A program made the position numbers and the translations under genes. Positions 27,001 through 42,000 of a DNA stretch of 64,000 nucleotides are shown piece after piece. The stretch lies in assembly GCA_028564675.1 (NCBI GenBank), contig JAOVVO010000261.1:1-64000 (forward strand), given 5' to 3'. The notes under the pieces are model-generated. The model did no database searches and was not told where the DNA came from. It saw only the letters and a list, made by a program, of their open reading frames with translations. Source of the stretch: Onchocerca lupi. Taxonomy: Eukaryota; Nematoda; Chromadorea; Rhabditida; Onchocercidae. Within the stretch, counting starts at the first letter, position 1; every line of letters starts with the position of its first letter.

Positions 27001-30000
27001 TGTCTCTGGTCTTTTATTTAAATTTAGGCTTCAACTTAGAAGTTCAAGATTTTTATATTGAAATTTTGGATTATTAAAATCTTTGCAAAGAAGTCTTGGT
27101 CGTATTACTCATCAATGAATGAGTTGTACTTCGAAGTAGCTGTAAAAATCTATAAATTGCATGACTCAATTATGATAGTGGAAAATTTCAGGTTTGAATC
27201 ACTGAAGAAACCGGCTAGAGATCGTCGAACAGCACTGGAGGAAAGTTTAAAATGGCATCAACTGTCATTTGACATAGATTGTGAAATGCACTGGATTTCG
27301 GAGAAGGTTCCGATTGCATCATCTGAAGAAACTGGTCGCTCTCTTACGGAAGCGACCAATATGCAAAAAAAATATGAACAGTTGGAGGTTAGCTCATATT
27401 TTCAGACACATCATTTGCAACGTTGATGCATCTCAAAAATTAGTAGAATTTAACAAACACAAAACTTTCGTTGATATAACAATGATATCGCAGAGGGAGC
27501 GAAATCCCCTCCGAAGAACTAGCCCCATCGATGATGAAAGCAACCGTGTGAAGCCATCTCCTTCTTTTGAAGCAGAGTATTGTTAATTATAAAAAGTTAC
27601 ATAGAGCCTGGGAACAGTCACATATAGGAAAACTCCGTTTTTGGTTCTTAATTCAAAGTTTTTTCAGTCGTAGGACTCAGGTAATTACAAATGATAATCA
27701 GAGCAGTTATTGCATGTTTTTGTTTTATTATAAGTTGTTTTTTCAATAAATGACCAATTTCTTGAAACATTTAATTTCTTCCTCTTGCTATATTTTCCTA
27801 TACTTCGAGTTCTTTCTGTAGAACAAAACCCTGATCGCAACGCGCAACACACTGATGTGTTGTATGTTGCGATCAGTTGCAATCAGTGTGTTTGCAACAC
27901 ACTGATCTTTTATTACAATTATTTTTTCTTGAAATGTATTTAGCAGCATTATCTTTCAAAATTTGAAGAACAAGATCTACAAATTTACAGGCAGAAGTGG
28001 CATCGCGATTGCCTCATATTAAGCAGACATTGAATCGTGGTAACGATCTTATTAAGGAGAAGCATTATGCACAAGAACAAATACACTCTAAATACGAACA
28101 AGTGTGGTTTATTTCTGTGATGTACTTTATTTTTATATCTACGTGGTGTTTTCAAGCAAAGTAACTTTTTCATTTTTCTAATTTGGTTTTTTAATTGCAG
28201 CTTGCTGAAGCTTTGACATCTTTGAATAATTTAATGCAAAAACGAAAGAATTTGTTGGATTGGGCTCTGAAAGAAGAGCAATATATGTTCGATGCAGCTG
28301 AGGTAATGGATTGTACTTTTTCTAGCTTGTCTTATTTTTTGTATATGTATGCAGCTCATGGAATTTACACAGAGATTTTTCAGCTGATTATTAATTTCAG
28401 TGGACCATTTTAAAACTTTCGATAGGTTTTCTAGTCATTAAATTTAGGTCGATTCATGGATGAATGAAAAGCGGGGAGTGTTAACATCGGAAGATTACGG
28501 TCAGGATGAAGATGCAGCGCAGAAATTGTTGGCTAAACATAAAGCTTTACAAGCGGATATGGTTACATATAAGTAAGTTTATACATATGCATTTATTCAT
28601 GCATTCATTTTTTCCTTATTAAATTTAATTTGCTCATTTTTGAAGTAGTTTTTCAAAGGTAAAAATATCTTATTCTTGAAAAAGAACATTTGCGGAGAAA
28701 GATTAGAACTTTGATAACTAACATTTTCATGATTAATTGTAGCCATGTTAACCATTCAGGCATTATGTCTCCCAAATTTGGCACATCTACTTATTCATGC
28801 GGTTTTTCTGTTCTTGGGAGATTTGTTCAACAATCAAAACTATCTTAACCAGTTCATAATCTGCAGTGCCATTTGTTTAAATAAGATTATGTTAATTTTC
28901 ATATGCTTTACAGACAGTGGCTTCAGAAATTGACAATTCAGTGTAAGGAGCTGGAAAATTCAAATCGGTCAAACAATGAACGATTTGTTACAAGGCAAGC
29001 GGAACTGGAAAAAGAATTTGAAACACTTTCAAGTTTGGCAGACGAAAGAAGGCAACAACTTGAAAATGCAGTCTATTTATATCAATATTTGCGAGAAAGT
29101 CAGGATTTAGAAGCATGGATCAACGAGCAGTTACTTGTTGCAATGAGTGAAGATTATGGAATTGATTATGAGCATTTAAAGGTTGTTAAAATTCATGAAA
29201 GAACATTCAAAAATTCATTTGAAATTTCTGGTACTGATTTTTGTTTCAAATATATTGACTCAAAATCAGTTATCTTTAATATTTTTAGGAATTTAATAAT
29301 AAAGCACTTTAATGTAGAAAATTGTGATTTAAGTGCACCTTTGAATTCTCCGAAGAACTGATCTGAAATTTATGATAAACGAAACATTAGAACATCAGAA
29401 ATTTGCCCAGCCGTTTTAGTACTGATCACTGATAACTTAGTCGTATATATTTCAGGAATTACAAAGTCGTTTCGAAGATTTTAAGCAGAGCGTCAAAACA
29501 GGTAGCGAAAGATTTGTACATTGTGAATCAGCAGCGAATGCATTGCTAAGACGCAGTCCACCGTTTGGTCATGATATTTTGAAACGGCAGGAAAAGTTGA
29601 GGTGATTGACAGTTATTTCTCGAAATATTCCGGCCGTTTTTCGGTTGAATAACTTCTGAATGATTTCTTGTCTTTTGTCTTTTTAAATTTTTAGTTCAGT
29701 CTATTCATGTTTTAATGGTAGCAGCTTACATTTTTTAAAGCTAAAATGAAATAAAATTTGTCAAAATCGGGGCTGTTGATATTTATCTTATCGCGGAAAT
29801 TTGTTGCCAATAAATTCGTTTGTTGAAATATGTTTTTTCTTTTAAAATTATATCATATTTTTAATTCAGTAGTAAATGCCAATTTATGAAAATAGGTATA
29901 AAAAAAACTTGGAAACAGTTAAGTGCTTACAATACCTGAATTTTTTAACACTTTAGATCCGTCTGGTCTTTGCTACTAGATTATATTGAAAGTCGAGATC

Positions 30001-33000
30001 AGAAACTAGAAGCAGCAGAAGAATTGCATCGTTTCAATCGTGATGTTGCTGAGAATCAAGAACGAATAGCTGAAAGGCAAGCTTCAATTCCCGCGGAACT
30101 TGGGAAAGACATCAAGCAGGTTCATTCCTTGTGGTTAAAGCATGAAGCTTTCGAAAATCAGCTTGCTGCCATGGAGCAACAGCTACGTGATTTATTAGAA
30201 GAAAGTGCACGCTTGAAAGCTTCTTATCCTGGTGGCAATGCAGAACATATCACCGCACAACAAGCAGCTCTAGCTGAAGCTTGGCAGGATCTGCAAGACG
30301 CAACCGTTTTGCGTCGCGATATGTTGAAAGCTGCTTACGATTTTCAACGCTTTTACGTGAATGTGAGTGATTGCTGAGAATTTTTGCCAGTTAAGAGTTT
30401 CAGATAGTAAAATGGTATGAATCAAAAATTACATTCTTTATCTCCGTAACTCTTAATAATTCTAGATGAAATCATTTCCAATTAATAAATCTCAAGTTAA
30501 TTCTATTTTTCACTATTACCGTATTATGGAATAACAGCACCTAAAAAAACATAAACATATTTAAAAATTTTTAGCTTAGTGTTTAAATGTGGAAAATTTA
30601 AAGATCTTTTTTTTTTCTCTCTCTCGTTTCCGAGTACAACAAAAGTTACAGTTCCTTGAAATTCAGAATTTGGAAAACCGAGTCTTTCTTACAGAGTTGT
30701 CACGCAATAATAATTTAAGTTTTAGGCCCGTGATTTGATAGCATGGACAGAAGTGATTGTAAGAGACATGCAAAGTAAACAAACAGTACATGATTTGCAA
30801 AATGCGGAATGGTTGCAGAAGGAACATCTTCGTCTGCAGGTAAATTTGTGATGTTTAATGAAATAACGGTCTGAGGAAAACTTTTTTTCAATATTAGTTC
30901 ATCATATAATTGAAATTACGCTGTTTTATAAGTTTGTAATTTTCAGTGATGCACGGTCATTTATGCAGTTGTAGTAATAAAAGTTCTATAGTAATAAATT
31001 TATGTAATAATAAAAGTTCTTGGTAACAGGATAGCAAGTTCTGTCAGTTTATTTCACTAGCTGAATCTAATATTTTACAGCATTCGAACTTTTCATCTAT
31101 CGATTTTTTTTCTCTGGTTTGTTTACTTCAATAAAAATTAATTAACTTATGCGTAAATTTGTAGTATACGATTATGTCCGTGTTGTTTAGGATGTTTGAT
31201 TTCATATTATGATGAAATTTTATCTTTTCTGCATTTCTCAGTCTTAGGCTGAAATAGAAGCGCGCGAACCGGATTTTGCACGACTTTCTAGTCGCGGTGA
31301 ACAAATGATATCGAAAGATCATTATGCAAGCGCAGAAATTGCAGCAAAATTGAAGCAGGTAAAAGAAGAGATCATTCATTTAGCAGAAAATGAAAATCAG
31401 ATTTAGATGGGATCTTCGATCTTGAAAGAAGTAGAAATTTGAGAACTTGAAGAAACAAAATTGAAACAAATTGCAAGAGATTTTGCTGTTTCTGTAATTC
31501 TTGTCATTTATGAAATAATGTATGAAACAATTATGGATTTTTTCCTCATTTAGATTGACCAGGCTTTGAAACGAGTTCGAAATGAATGGGCCATACGGCG
31601 CGAATGGTTGTCGCAGGTCCGTGAATGGCATGCATTCCAGCGAGAGGCGAAACAAATTCTGGCAACAATCGCAGCTCGACAAGCAACACTTTGTTGTGCG
31701 CAGGTATGCTGAACTTAATTTTAACCCAATTACAAAATTTGCTGTTATTTCATTAATCAGTCATAAGCTATCAGGTAATGATCTACTTATGCCCAGTTGT
31801 GTTTATTGAATGTGGTGGTATGTTCCATGAAGCATTAAATGAATATTTTAAAAATTTAATTGCTTTAATATCAAATTCTTAAGGTTGGAGGAACAGTAGA
31901 AGAAGTTGAAAATCAAATCAAAAAAGTGGAGACATTTCAAAAGGCGCTCGCAACTCTCGATGATCGCGTTATTGCTTTACAGAAGACAGCAAAACAATTA
32001 ATTGCTGCCAGACATATTGAGTCCTCGAAAATCGACCAATATATGAAACAGGTATAGGAGCATTAAATTCCTTGTTTCAAAGTTTACGATATCCATCAGG
32101 TTAGAAAAAAGAAAAATGAAACATATATTTAGGGAAAATTGTCAGGACTTGAAATGTCGAAAAATTTATATTATTCATTCACAGTAATATAAAAAAGAGC
32201 TAATTGGAAGTCTATTTTATTACTTGAGCCGAATTTTGATACCAATTCTAGAAAAAAGGGAAGTGCTTTTGCTATGAAATGAATTTGAAAGAGATAAGCA
32301 TCTTTTATGCTATATTCAGTGATGTAGCTGCATATGTGAATGTTTTCATGTAATCGCAATTAATCTCTAAAATAAAGAAAATAGACAGTTTGAGATATCT
32401 GAAACTCCTGAAACCTTTTCCTTTTTTTGGAATAATTCCTCTCTTTGGAAAGGTTGTTATTTATTTTATATAATTTTTTTATTTAGGTTGAAGCAGCTCT
32501 CGCACAACTTCGCGTACAAATGAATGTACGGAAAAGTATTCTGAATGATGCATTGAATTTGGCTTGTTTCAATAGTGATATGATGGAGATAGAAAGCTGG
32601 ATTGATGATAAGCAGAAAAGAATAAATGCTGAGAGTGATAGACAGGCGAAGTTGACAAGCATCGAAGATAAAATGAAACGCTTACAGAAACATCAGGTTT
32701 ATAATTTCGTTCTTGAGATGATTGGTACCACTTCACTATGTTTTATGTTAAGCTAAACCCAATGGAAATCTTAATTATTGGATTGAAAGTGTAAGAAATA
32801 GTGCACTTTGCAATTTTTTTTTTTTTTTTCAGTTTTCTAGTTTAAAAATTCACTTTCGTGAAGCTTAATTTTTCCGGAAATTCCGTACGATGCTTGATTT
32901 GAGCAAAGTTCCAAAATTTTCGGACGTTGCTTGATTTAAGCAATATTCATATTTTTTCAGGCAATGGAAGCTGAATTGTCAACGAATGAGTCCCGAATTC

Positions 33001-36000
33001 AGGAAATTAGAGTACGCGCACAAACATTAGCATCTAAGCCTACCAATGATGGACATGACATTAACAAGAGGTTCATTCTGTTCATTTTGTTAGATCAACT
33101 TTTGATTTAGAAAATGGGGAATTTTCGTTTTTATTCAATCTTTATTATACTGAATATTATTTAATTATTTTAAAAATGGATAGAATTCAGGACTGCTGCT
33201 ATGCTTAACAAGTGGAATGAACTGGAAGCCATGTCGCGTGATCAAAGTAGTGCATTGGAAGAAGCTCGGGATTTGCTCAATTTCAAACAGCTTGTTGAAA
33301 GAGTTATGCGATGGATAAAGGTAAGTTGTTTCTATGCAATCATCTATTTTCCATATTTTAAATCGTTAAATTTGAATTGTTGAAATTGTTAGGATGTTAG
33401 TAATTTTAGCATTAAAGTGAAAATTGCTAGTATTAAAATAGTGAAAAATATTGGTATTAGAAATCCAATACGATTTAGTCTTAAAAGAATGGGGTAAAAT
33501 TTATAACGTGCCATTCGATACAGTTTACTAAATCCGTTGTACTACTTCAGTTGTAAGAAACAAAAAGTGAATTAAGCAAATAGAGTACAATTTATAGGAA
33601 AGAGAACTGCTAGTTAGTGCCGGTAAGATGGGTCGTGATATGGAACATTGCCAAGCATTATTGGAGAAATTAGATGGTACACAGGCGGATGCAAGTGTCG
33701 ACCAAACTTCCGTTGAATCTGCGAATTGTTTGGGTCAAAAGCTAGCTGCTCAAGGACGATCTTCGAAGGATGAAGTGCAACAACAACTTAAAGAATTAAA
33801 TGAAGCGTTGGTTCTACTTTTCTTGATTTAAAAAATTTGAACTGATTTTGTGCGAAAATGATAGTAGGATGTCGTTAAGATGGCAAGAGACGTAGAACTT
33901 GTTCACTGAAAGATTACAGAATTGAATTTTGCTTTACTTGTACAAATTTCTGAATATCGGCGAAACACTCTTACATAATACGATCAATTGCTTTTAATTG
34001 AAATATTGCTATTTTTAAACTTTATTTGGTTTTAGTTGGTCGCAGGTGCAAGTCAAGCTAAGTTTGTACCGTTCACAGCTCCGGTCAGCACTGGAAGTCC
34101 ACGCATTCAATCGTGATGTTGACGACACCTGTGAAAGAATTCAAGAGAAGCTTACTGCTGTTATAAATGATGATCTTGGGAAAGATTTGCATTCGGTCGA
34201 AGCACTGATACGTAAGCAAGAGGCAGTCGAAAGGGACATGACTGTTATTCATGAGAAGCTTAAGTTATAGTTTGCATACTCATTTTGCTGTTGAGTAATT
34301 ATAAACTTTATTTATGCTTGGCTAAATTTGGAATCAATATTGATCCCTGATTTGAATTCAGGTCTTTCAGCAAGCATAGAATTTATGATATTGATAATGC
34401 TGAATCTTTTATATTTCTGAAATTATTTTAGTAGAAAGGAACAGTCGCATTTCAATTTTTCATTTACCAAGTTGGTATTTGAACGAATAAGTTAAGAGTA
34501 TATAATTAACTTTGCATATTTTAGGCGCACGATATTGAGGCACAGAAACTTCTCGATAAGAAACCTCCACTTTGCGACACAGTTATCGTATCACTGCAGA
34601 AACTGGAAAATTCTTGGAAGCAGTTAGCTGAACGAGCGACAGACAGGTTATTCCTCTATTTTTTTAAAATTTTTTATGGAAATTTAAGTTAGCAGTAAAT
34701 ATTTTTTGTTCGAAATTGAGATAACTGTTTTTATGAATGTTTATTTATTTATTTTTTTTTTTTTATGAATGTTATTTTTTTATTTTTAACATATTTCAGG
34801 GGGCATGCGTTAATGGCATCTGGTGAATTGCACAAATTCCTTGATGCAATGCGTAAAGCTGAAATCTGGGCAGTAGACGCTCTCAGTCGACTCTCAACTC
34901 AAGAAGCTCCACGTTCTGTAGCAGATGCCGATGCATCGATTGCTAGACATGTTGAGAAGCTCGCCGAAATTGATGGGCGACAGGTTCTTTTGGTTATCCA
35001 TGTTTTCATATGGAAAGAAAACCATGTCCACCGTTCTTTTAACTTTAATTCAAAACATTTTAATATGACTAATTGAACAAATTCATTTATCAGCATTTCT
35101 AGAATTTATTTATTTTTTCATTACAGTTTCGTTTTCCAGCGTGAAATGTCAGAACTGCGGGAGTGGAGTACGAAATTGATTACCAAACAGTCGGATCATA
35201 AAGGTGAAATACAAAGAGCCTTGAAACGGCTTCAGAATGTGGAGCATCAGTTACGTCAAGTATGGGAGGCTCGAAACATTGCCCTAGCTCGAGCTCGAAA
35301 TCGTCAGTTGTTTGCTGACCAAGCTGCTCTTGCTGAACAATGGCTTGCATCTAAAGAGACATTCCTAAAACAGGTGAAAACTCCATTTATAGTTGAAACT
35401 TTTTTTGTTTTCATAAAATGAATGAATGCTCTTCAAAATTGTATGCTAAGTTTTTATTTGCATTTTAGTATATTACTTGTATATTTTATTCTAATGATAT
35501 GTGCTTCTCGAATTATTTCTGATAACTTTTATGGACAGAACTTTTATGGTTTTTTTTTTTTATAAATTTTATTTGCTGATTTTTTTTTTTTTAATTTCAT
35601 TCGCTGATTATTCTTTTTAATTTATTTGCTGATTTCAGGCAGATATGGGCGAGAGTGTTGTTTCTGTTGATGTGCTACTCAAAAAACACTGTGATTTCGA
35701 AAAAACCCTCATTGCTCAAAGTGATAAGATCGATGCCTTAAAAAAAGATGCAGATTCGCTAGCATTGGGTGATGCCGATTATCGTAGTGAAATCGAGAAA
35801 ATGTATGTTCATATGATTGAAGCTGATGAAGCCATCATGACAACAATTTGAAAAAATTGTATTTGGCTTTTGAATCTGTAACATAATGTAGGATTAGATT
35901 TTTTATTTCTTATTTCTTTTGAATTGCCTTCGGAATACATTTTTCTCGTTTTTTGCATCATTTGAACGGGAAAAAATGACTCCGGTTTTTTTAGTCGGGA

Positions 36001-39000
36001 CACAGTTCTTTCTCGGCATGCAGCACTCATGGATTCGTGCAAACGACGTCATGAACTGTTAAATGAGTCACGCAAATTGCATGAATTTATTGACAGTTGT
36101 GGTGAATTGATGACATGGATCAATGCGAACATTCAGCTTGCATACGATGAAAGTTTTTTGGATCAAACAAATTTAAGGTTCGTCAATATTATTTATCAGA
36201 AAAATCGATAGTTTCGGATAAAAGCAACCTTCAATAGTTAAAAATATTACGTAATAGATTAATTACACAGTATATTATCAGCCTTTCCTAATGAAGTAAT
36301 ATAATATCAACCTTTCTTATTACTAATTAGCATAGTCAGCAGCAAGAATATGCATTGTTTCATTCCACTGAAGTGTTATCATAACAATGGCTAGTAGGTT
36401 TATTGCACATTTTCGACATTCTTAACAAATTTGCGGAGAAGTCGCACACGTTTATTCCGGGTTCTCTCTCCGTTTTATGTTTTAATTATTATTCACTAGG
36501 TACATTTTTACTTCATTCTAACCAGCACATGGTTCAACATCTTTACACTTTGTTTGAAGCTTCTGAACAAATTCTTAAACTTGTGTTGCCAATGCTTTAT
36601 TGTTATTAGTACTCTCATGCTATAGTTAAGGTCGTAAAAAACGATAGAGAAATGTCATGAATGAAAAAATTTGAGTTGATAGTTTTTTGCAGAGCTAAAC
36701 TTCAAAAACATTTGACATTTGATGCTGAATTGGAAGCTAATGAAGGTCGCGTTGAATTGATGATTGAAGCTGGTAAGAAACTCATTGCTAGCAAACATTA
36801 TGCAGCCGATCGAATCACTTTACAAATCGCAGAAGTAAAACGAGGGTGGGACGAATTGAGAAAGTAATGTTCACTTTTATAATTAGCTTATTATTTTTAA
36901 TAACCTTTTCAATTCAAGCTTAGAGCAGCAAAATTGAAATTAAAATTCTCTACAGCTGGAAATTTTGTATGTTAAAATAGCTTTCTATCTTGCTAAGTAA
37001 ACGTATAATAGTGAGCCCAGATATACTACAATGGATATTTTTTTCAGTTCAGAATAATGATTAATCATAAAAACTATCCTTCAGTAAGTCAATAATGAAA
37101 AAACGCCGGTTATGGGAAGCTAATGAAGCATATCAGTTGAATCGACGCATTGAAGATCTGGAGAAATGGCTTGAGCGAGTAGAAAACGATTTGTCAAGTG
37201 AGGATCATGGAAGAGATTATATTTCTGTTGAAGCACTTATTAAAAAACAAGATGATTTGGAAGCTGAAATCAGATCCAGGAAAGATGCTGTCCATGAAAT
37301 TGTTTCTAAAGCACATGAATTCCAAAAGCAGGTCGGTAAAAAAAAAATGATTTTTTATGATTATGATAAATAACAGGTGATCATTGTTGGATTGTGCGAT
37401 TAATTTCTTTCGTAACTTCCTTGTTTTTATTATTCACAAGAACTCTGATGGTTATCGTTTATTTTTTATTGTGGAATGATGATCATTTGTTGTGAGAATG
37501 TTGCTTATTTTTTGTTTTGATAATGACAAATGAAGCATGTAATAGAGAATCCGCAGTCTGATAATAAAGTGGAGTCGTCCAAATGAAGTAGAAATTTTAT
37601 GCTGTCATATTACATTGCGTCAAAAGTTAGCAAATAAGCACTGTAATGTTTTTTGCATTTAGATTCAATATAAAATTGTCGTTTTATTCCTTTCTCTTTT
37701 TCTTATTCTCAGGAGATCACGAAGTTTTGGCAGTTTCAGGGTTATGCAACTGCTAATGAATCATTGGAAATGGCAACAGCTCTTGAAATACGATATAATG
37801 AATTGAAAAAACCCTGCATAATTCGCCGCGAGAATCTGACTGATGCTTTGGCATTTTATGGATGGATATCAGAAGCGGAAGAGCAAACTGAATGGTTAAA
37901 CGATCGAAAACGGCAGACGATAAGTACAGATTATGGGGATACGTTGCATGCCGTACAGTTTCTCATTAAGAAGCATGCTCATCTTGAAGCTGATATTAAT
38001 AGTCGTCGGGTTAGATTTAATTCTGCAGTTTAAATTAAGACATTTCAGCTGTTTTAGACCCAAAGTTGGGAACTGCAACAGTCAGAATGGTTCAAGTTGA
38101 AAAATAAATAAGGTTTATGCAATTAGTCAGATATATAATTCTATCATTTTTCAAATCAAAAAAAAAGGGAAGATTTATGATCGAATCAAATTTCTGTCTG
38201 TTAGATTTGTGTTTGCATTTTTTTTATTTATTTTAATGAAATAATCGCTCATTTTTTTAGGAAGCAATAGCAAAAGTTGAAGAAAAAGGTCGCAAAATGA
38301 TAAAAGATGAGCATTTTGCATCGAATGAAATACAAGAGGTTCTAGATGAATTGTCAACGTTGGTATTATCTGTAAAACAGTTGATAAGTGAAAGATCACA
38401 AAAATTACAAGATTCTTTGCGAAGTCAGCAGGTAATCTGTTGATCAGGACAAACTAAACTTTAAATTTTTCGAAAATAAGTTCAAAAAAATTTAAGCGCA
38501 AACTCTGATGTAAAAGCGCTTAGTTTGAATATTTTCACAGAATCTAATGGAAACCAGTCATTTTCTTTTTTTTTTTTTTTTTTTTTCAGTATTATGCAGA
38601 GGCTAATGAAGCTGAACAATGGATGCGTGAGCGTATACCATTGGTGACAAATAGCGATATGGGTAAAGATCAAGCAGCTGCAGAAGGGCATTTGAGACGA
38701 CTTAAGACACTAGAAAATGATATAAACAAATTCTGTGGTGAAATCGAAAGGCTACGAAAGGAAGCGGAAGAAATGCTTGCTGCAAAACATTTTGATTCCA
38801 CAAATGTTAGTTTTATTTTAAATTTCAAAGTTATTATGTTGTTTAGCTTATTGTTTGTCCTCTTGTTATACTTCATGATTTATTTTCTCTTTCATTTTAA
38901 GTTATAATTTATGAGAGATGAATAAGCAAAATTTCACTTATTTCCTCTAGTTATCATACAGATCAGATCATCCAACTTACTGGAAGGACTTTCCAATTTA

Positions 39001-42000
39001 TTTATTTCTTAAAGTTAAATTTTCCATTCGAATAAATAAAATATCTCTTGGGATTCACTATTTTTTATTGCCATAGTTATTGTTTTTAAGCTTTCATCAA
39101 AACAAAGCAAATTAGAAGGATTGTACAAGCAACTCAGAGATGATATTGCAAGACGCAAAATACAGTTGGTGGATTCAGCAAGATATCATGCATTCGTTCG
39201 CCAGATTGATGGTCTTGATCGATGGCTTTCAGAAAAATTAGAAATTACTAAGCAAGAAAATTATGGTATGTGTGGAACGAGCAATGAAACTTGGGACGAA
39301 ATTAATATTTGAAGCTTTATCTTACGAGCAATTTGATCTTCAAAATATCTAAGACTAAAATTGCTGTCACATTATTACGTGATATACCTTTTTCTTATGT
39401 GACGTCTCCAATAACTTATTTCTTTATACCAGGACGGTTGCAGTTGTGAAGTATGTTTATCTACAGATGTATTAGATCATAGAAATTTCCAGCATTTTTT
39501 GAGAATGTTGATATACTGTACTGAAAATATTAGACATCATTATTTTTTTATTTAATCTAAGAATTAAAGCCAATTCCAGGCCGCGATTTGGCTGAATGTC
39601 AAAAGCTAGTAACGGAATTTGATCAAGTTGTACGTGAATTAGCTTCAGCAGGTGAAAGAATTGCTGCAGTGAGAAGGACTCAAGTAATTCCAACAATTAT
39701 TTTTCGACAGTGTTATGAAAAGTTGTGCTAGAATCTACGAGATTATTAGTTGTTTTTCAATTTTGTTTTGCAAAGTGATGGTATTTGGGCTTTCAGGAAG
39801 AACTGCTCCGCAGTGGTCATCCATTTGGTGTATCTATCAAAGCGAAGGGAACTGATCTTCATCATCTTTGGTCTCGGGTCAACGAAGTAGCCAATGAACG
39901 ACAACAAGCTTTGCAAGGGGCTATCCAGGTTTTTGATTTAATGTTATCTTCGGACATCTATAGCAGAGCGGAGTTTTTTAGATCTTCGGATTTTATTTGG
40001 CCATCTGAAATTTCCTGCGTGCCAAATAAGTGATACAGCATAGCAACTTTAATGCAGGACAAAGAAACCGTAAAGAAATTTTGAACATCATACAACAAAT
40101 TTTATTTACATTTGATGGATTAATTGTGCAAAATTACCAGATCCTAAATGTAGGACATAACCATAATAGTGTTGGTAGTTCATTTTTCAATTTAATCGGC
40201 TGGTTTTTTGAATTTTATCGTGGTCTTGATCTTAATTTGACATTTTTTTTTTTTTCAGCACATACTTACTGCCATATTTTATATGTAGATATTTCTTTCA
40301 GTATCTTGAAGATGACATAACAGTTTATGACGTTGCATAAATAAAATTAATTTGAAATTATACCGCAATTTCCATTATTCTAATATATATATATATGCTG
40401 AAAATTTCTGCCACTCTGTTTTGCGACCTTCTATCATAAAAAGAATATTTGCTGTTAATTCCTGTTTCCGAATTTCCACCTTCATTAATTCATGAGAAGA
40501 AAAGATCTCTCAACAATTACTGTTACTAGTTTTTTAGTCGTGATATTTAACTTGAATATCCATGACCTATGCAGTTGGAGTAATAATTTTTTGTAAGGTT
40601 CATAAATTCGACCAAGATGCTGATGAGACTCTTGGTTGGCTGGAGGAAAAGGAAGCGCACCAAGTAGCTCTTGAAGATGAAGATATTTCGCGAGCTGATC
40701 TTCCTGCTTTGAAACAATTGATGAATAAATATGATGAATTTATGCGTGGTGTTGCAGCAGTTGAAAAGCAGGTTATAGTTCATACTTGGATTTAAAAAAA
40801 AATTTGGAGTTAAAATTGTCATAAATGTAAACGTGCTCTTTCCAGGTCAACGATTTAAGCCGTGAAGCAGAACGCTTGATATCGTTGTATCCCGATACAC
40901 AGGAGCATCTAGTAGTGCGAAAGATGGGAATGGAAGAACAATTGAAAGATGTAATCAGTACATCTAATAAATATTATGAAAAGTTGCAGCAAATGCGAAA
41001 TCTGCAATCATATTTCCAAGAACATCGTGATTTAATTACATGGATTAAACGCTTACAGCATGCTATAACAAGGCAATTATTTTTCTTTTTCTTTGTAAAT
41101 TTCGATAGTTTATCTTCACATTCATTTGCTTTGGAAGCAGAATGTATGAGAACATGAAGCGAAATGAGAATTCTATGTTTGGAAGATATGAGACGTTCTT
41201 TCTTCGAGAAACTGATTAATTGATTGTCTTTGAATGAATTGAATGAGTTCTAGTAGATATCATTTTGCAGTGAAACACTTCCGAATGATGTGGAAGGATG
41301 CAAAGCATTGATGCTAAGACATGCAGAATACCAAGCTGAAATCAATGGACGACAACCTGCTGTTGATGAATTTATTCGTAAAGGTAACAGTATGATTGCT
41401 GCACATCATGTTCTGTCTTCCGAGATATCTGGCAAGGTTCGATATTTTTAATCTTTGAATTATTTGTTAACTGATGTTTGACAGAATCTTCAATGTGAAA
41501 GACAGTTAGATGAAGTGAATCAGAATTTTATAGCACATTAAAAAATTAAATTTCTTCAACCAATAGTCGAAGAAAAATCGTTTTTGTTTAGGGAAAAAAT
41601 GGAGAGAGGAATTTAATGGGAAAAATATAAGATTTCTTAAGTAGTTTAGTTTTTTATGTTCATAAGCAGAGACAGGTTCTTTCTTTCTTTTTTTTTTCAG
41701 ATTAAACAGTTAGAATCAGCTATGGATTTGTTAAAAGATATCTGGAAAGAACGATTGGTGTTATATGAAGAAAATCTGGATTTGCAACAATGGAAACGAG
41801 ATGCACATATTACGGATTCATGGTTAACTGAGAAGGAAGACATGTTGAAGGAAGATTGGAGGAAGGTTGAAAACGTCGATGACGCTGATAATAAAATAAG
41901 GTTTGTTTTTCGCAGTTCATTTTTTTTTTTTTTTTTTTTCGTGAAAACACCGATCCAATTCATATTCGGGAAAATTTTTCACATGGGTGTGAATTTGTAT

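Larger units (their letters stand above)
22655..34264 (+). other. sma-1: sma-1 exons 18-42: central spectrin repeats
   Basis: Exons: 22655-22804, 23116-23295, 23678-23884, 24039-24190, 24565-24760, 25019-25195, 25375-25524, 25850-26110, 26499-26893, 27192-27387, 27991-28101, 28201-28302, 28448-28572, 28914-29181, 29456-29601, 29957-30362, 30726-30839, 31248-31358, 31554-31703, 31884-32051, 32487-32696, 32961-33070, 33191-33320, 33598-33806, 34036-34264. Exon 33 (406 nt) is the largest. The 33806/34036 junction was chosen because it restores the conserved Trp in NEAWSQVQVKL. The 34264 end is provisional: no GT donor lies there in the needed phase. Confidence 0.88.

Noticed and set aside
33807..34045. 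Splicing exon 41 at 33810 to an acceptor at 34045
   Set aside because: It is in frame, but it loses the conserved Trp. The join 33806^34036 reads NEAWSQVQVKL and fits the spectrin repeat better.
40030..40320. 96-codon + frame inside the spectrin gene
   Set aside because: It lies wholly in intron 55, is F/I/N-rich, and would break the repeat that continues from exon 55 to exon 56.
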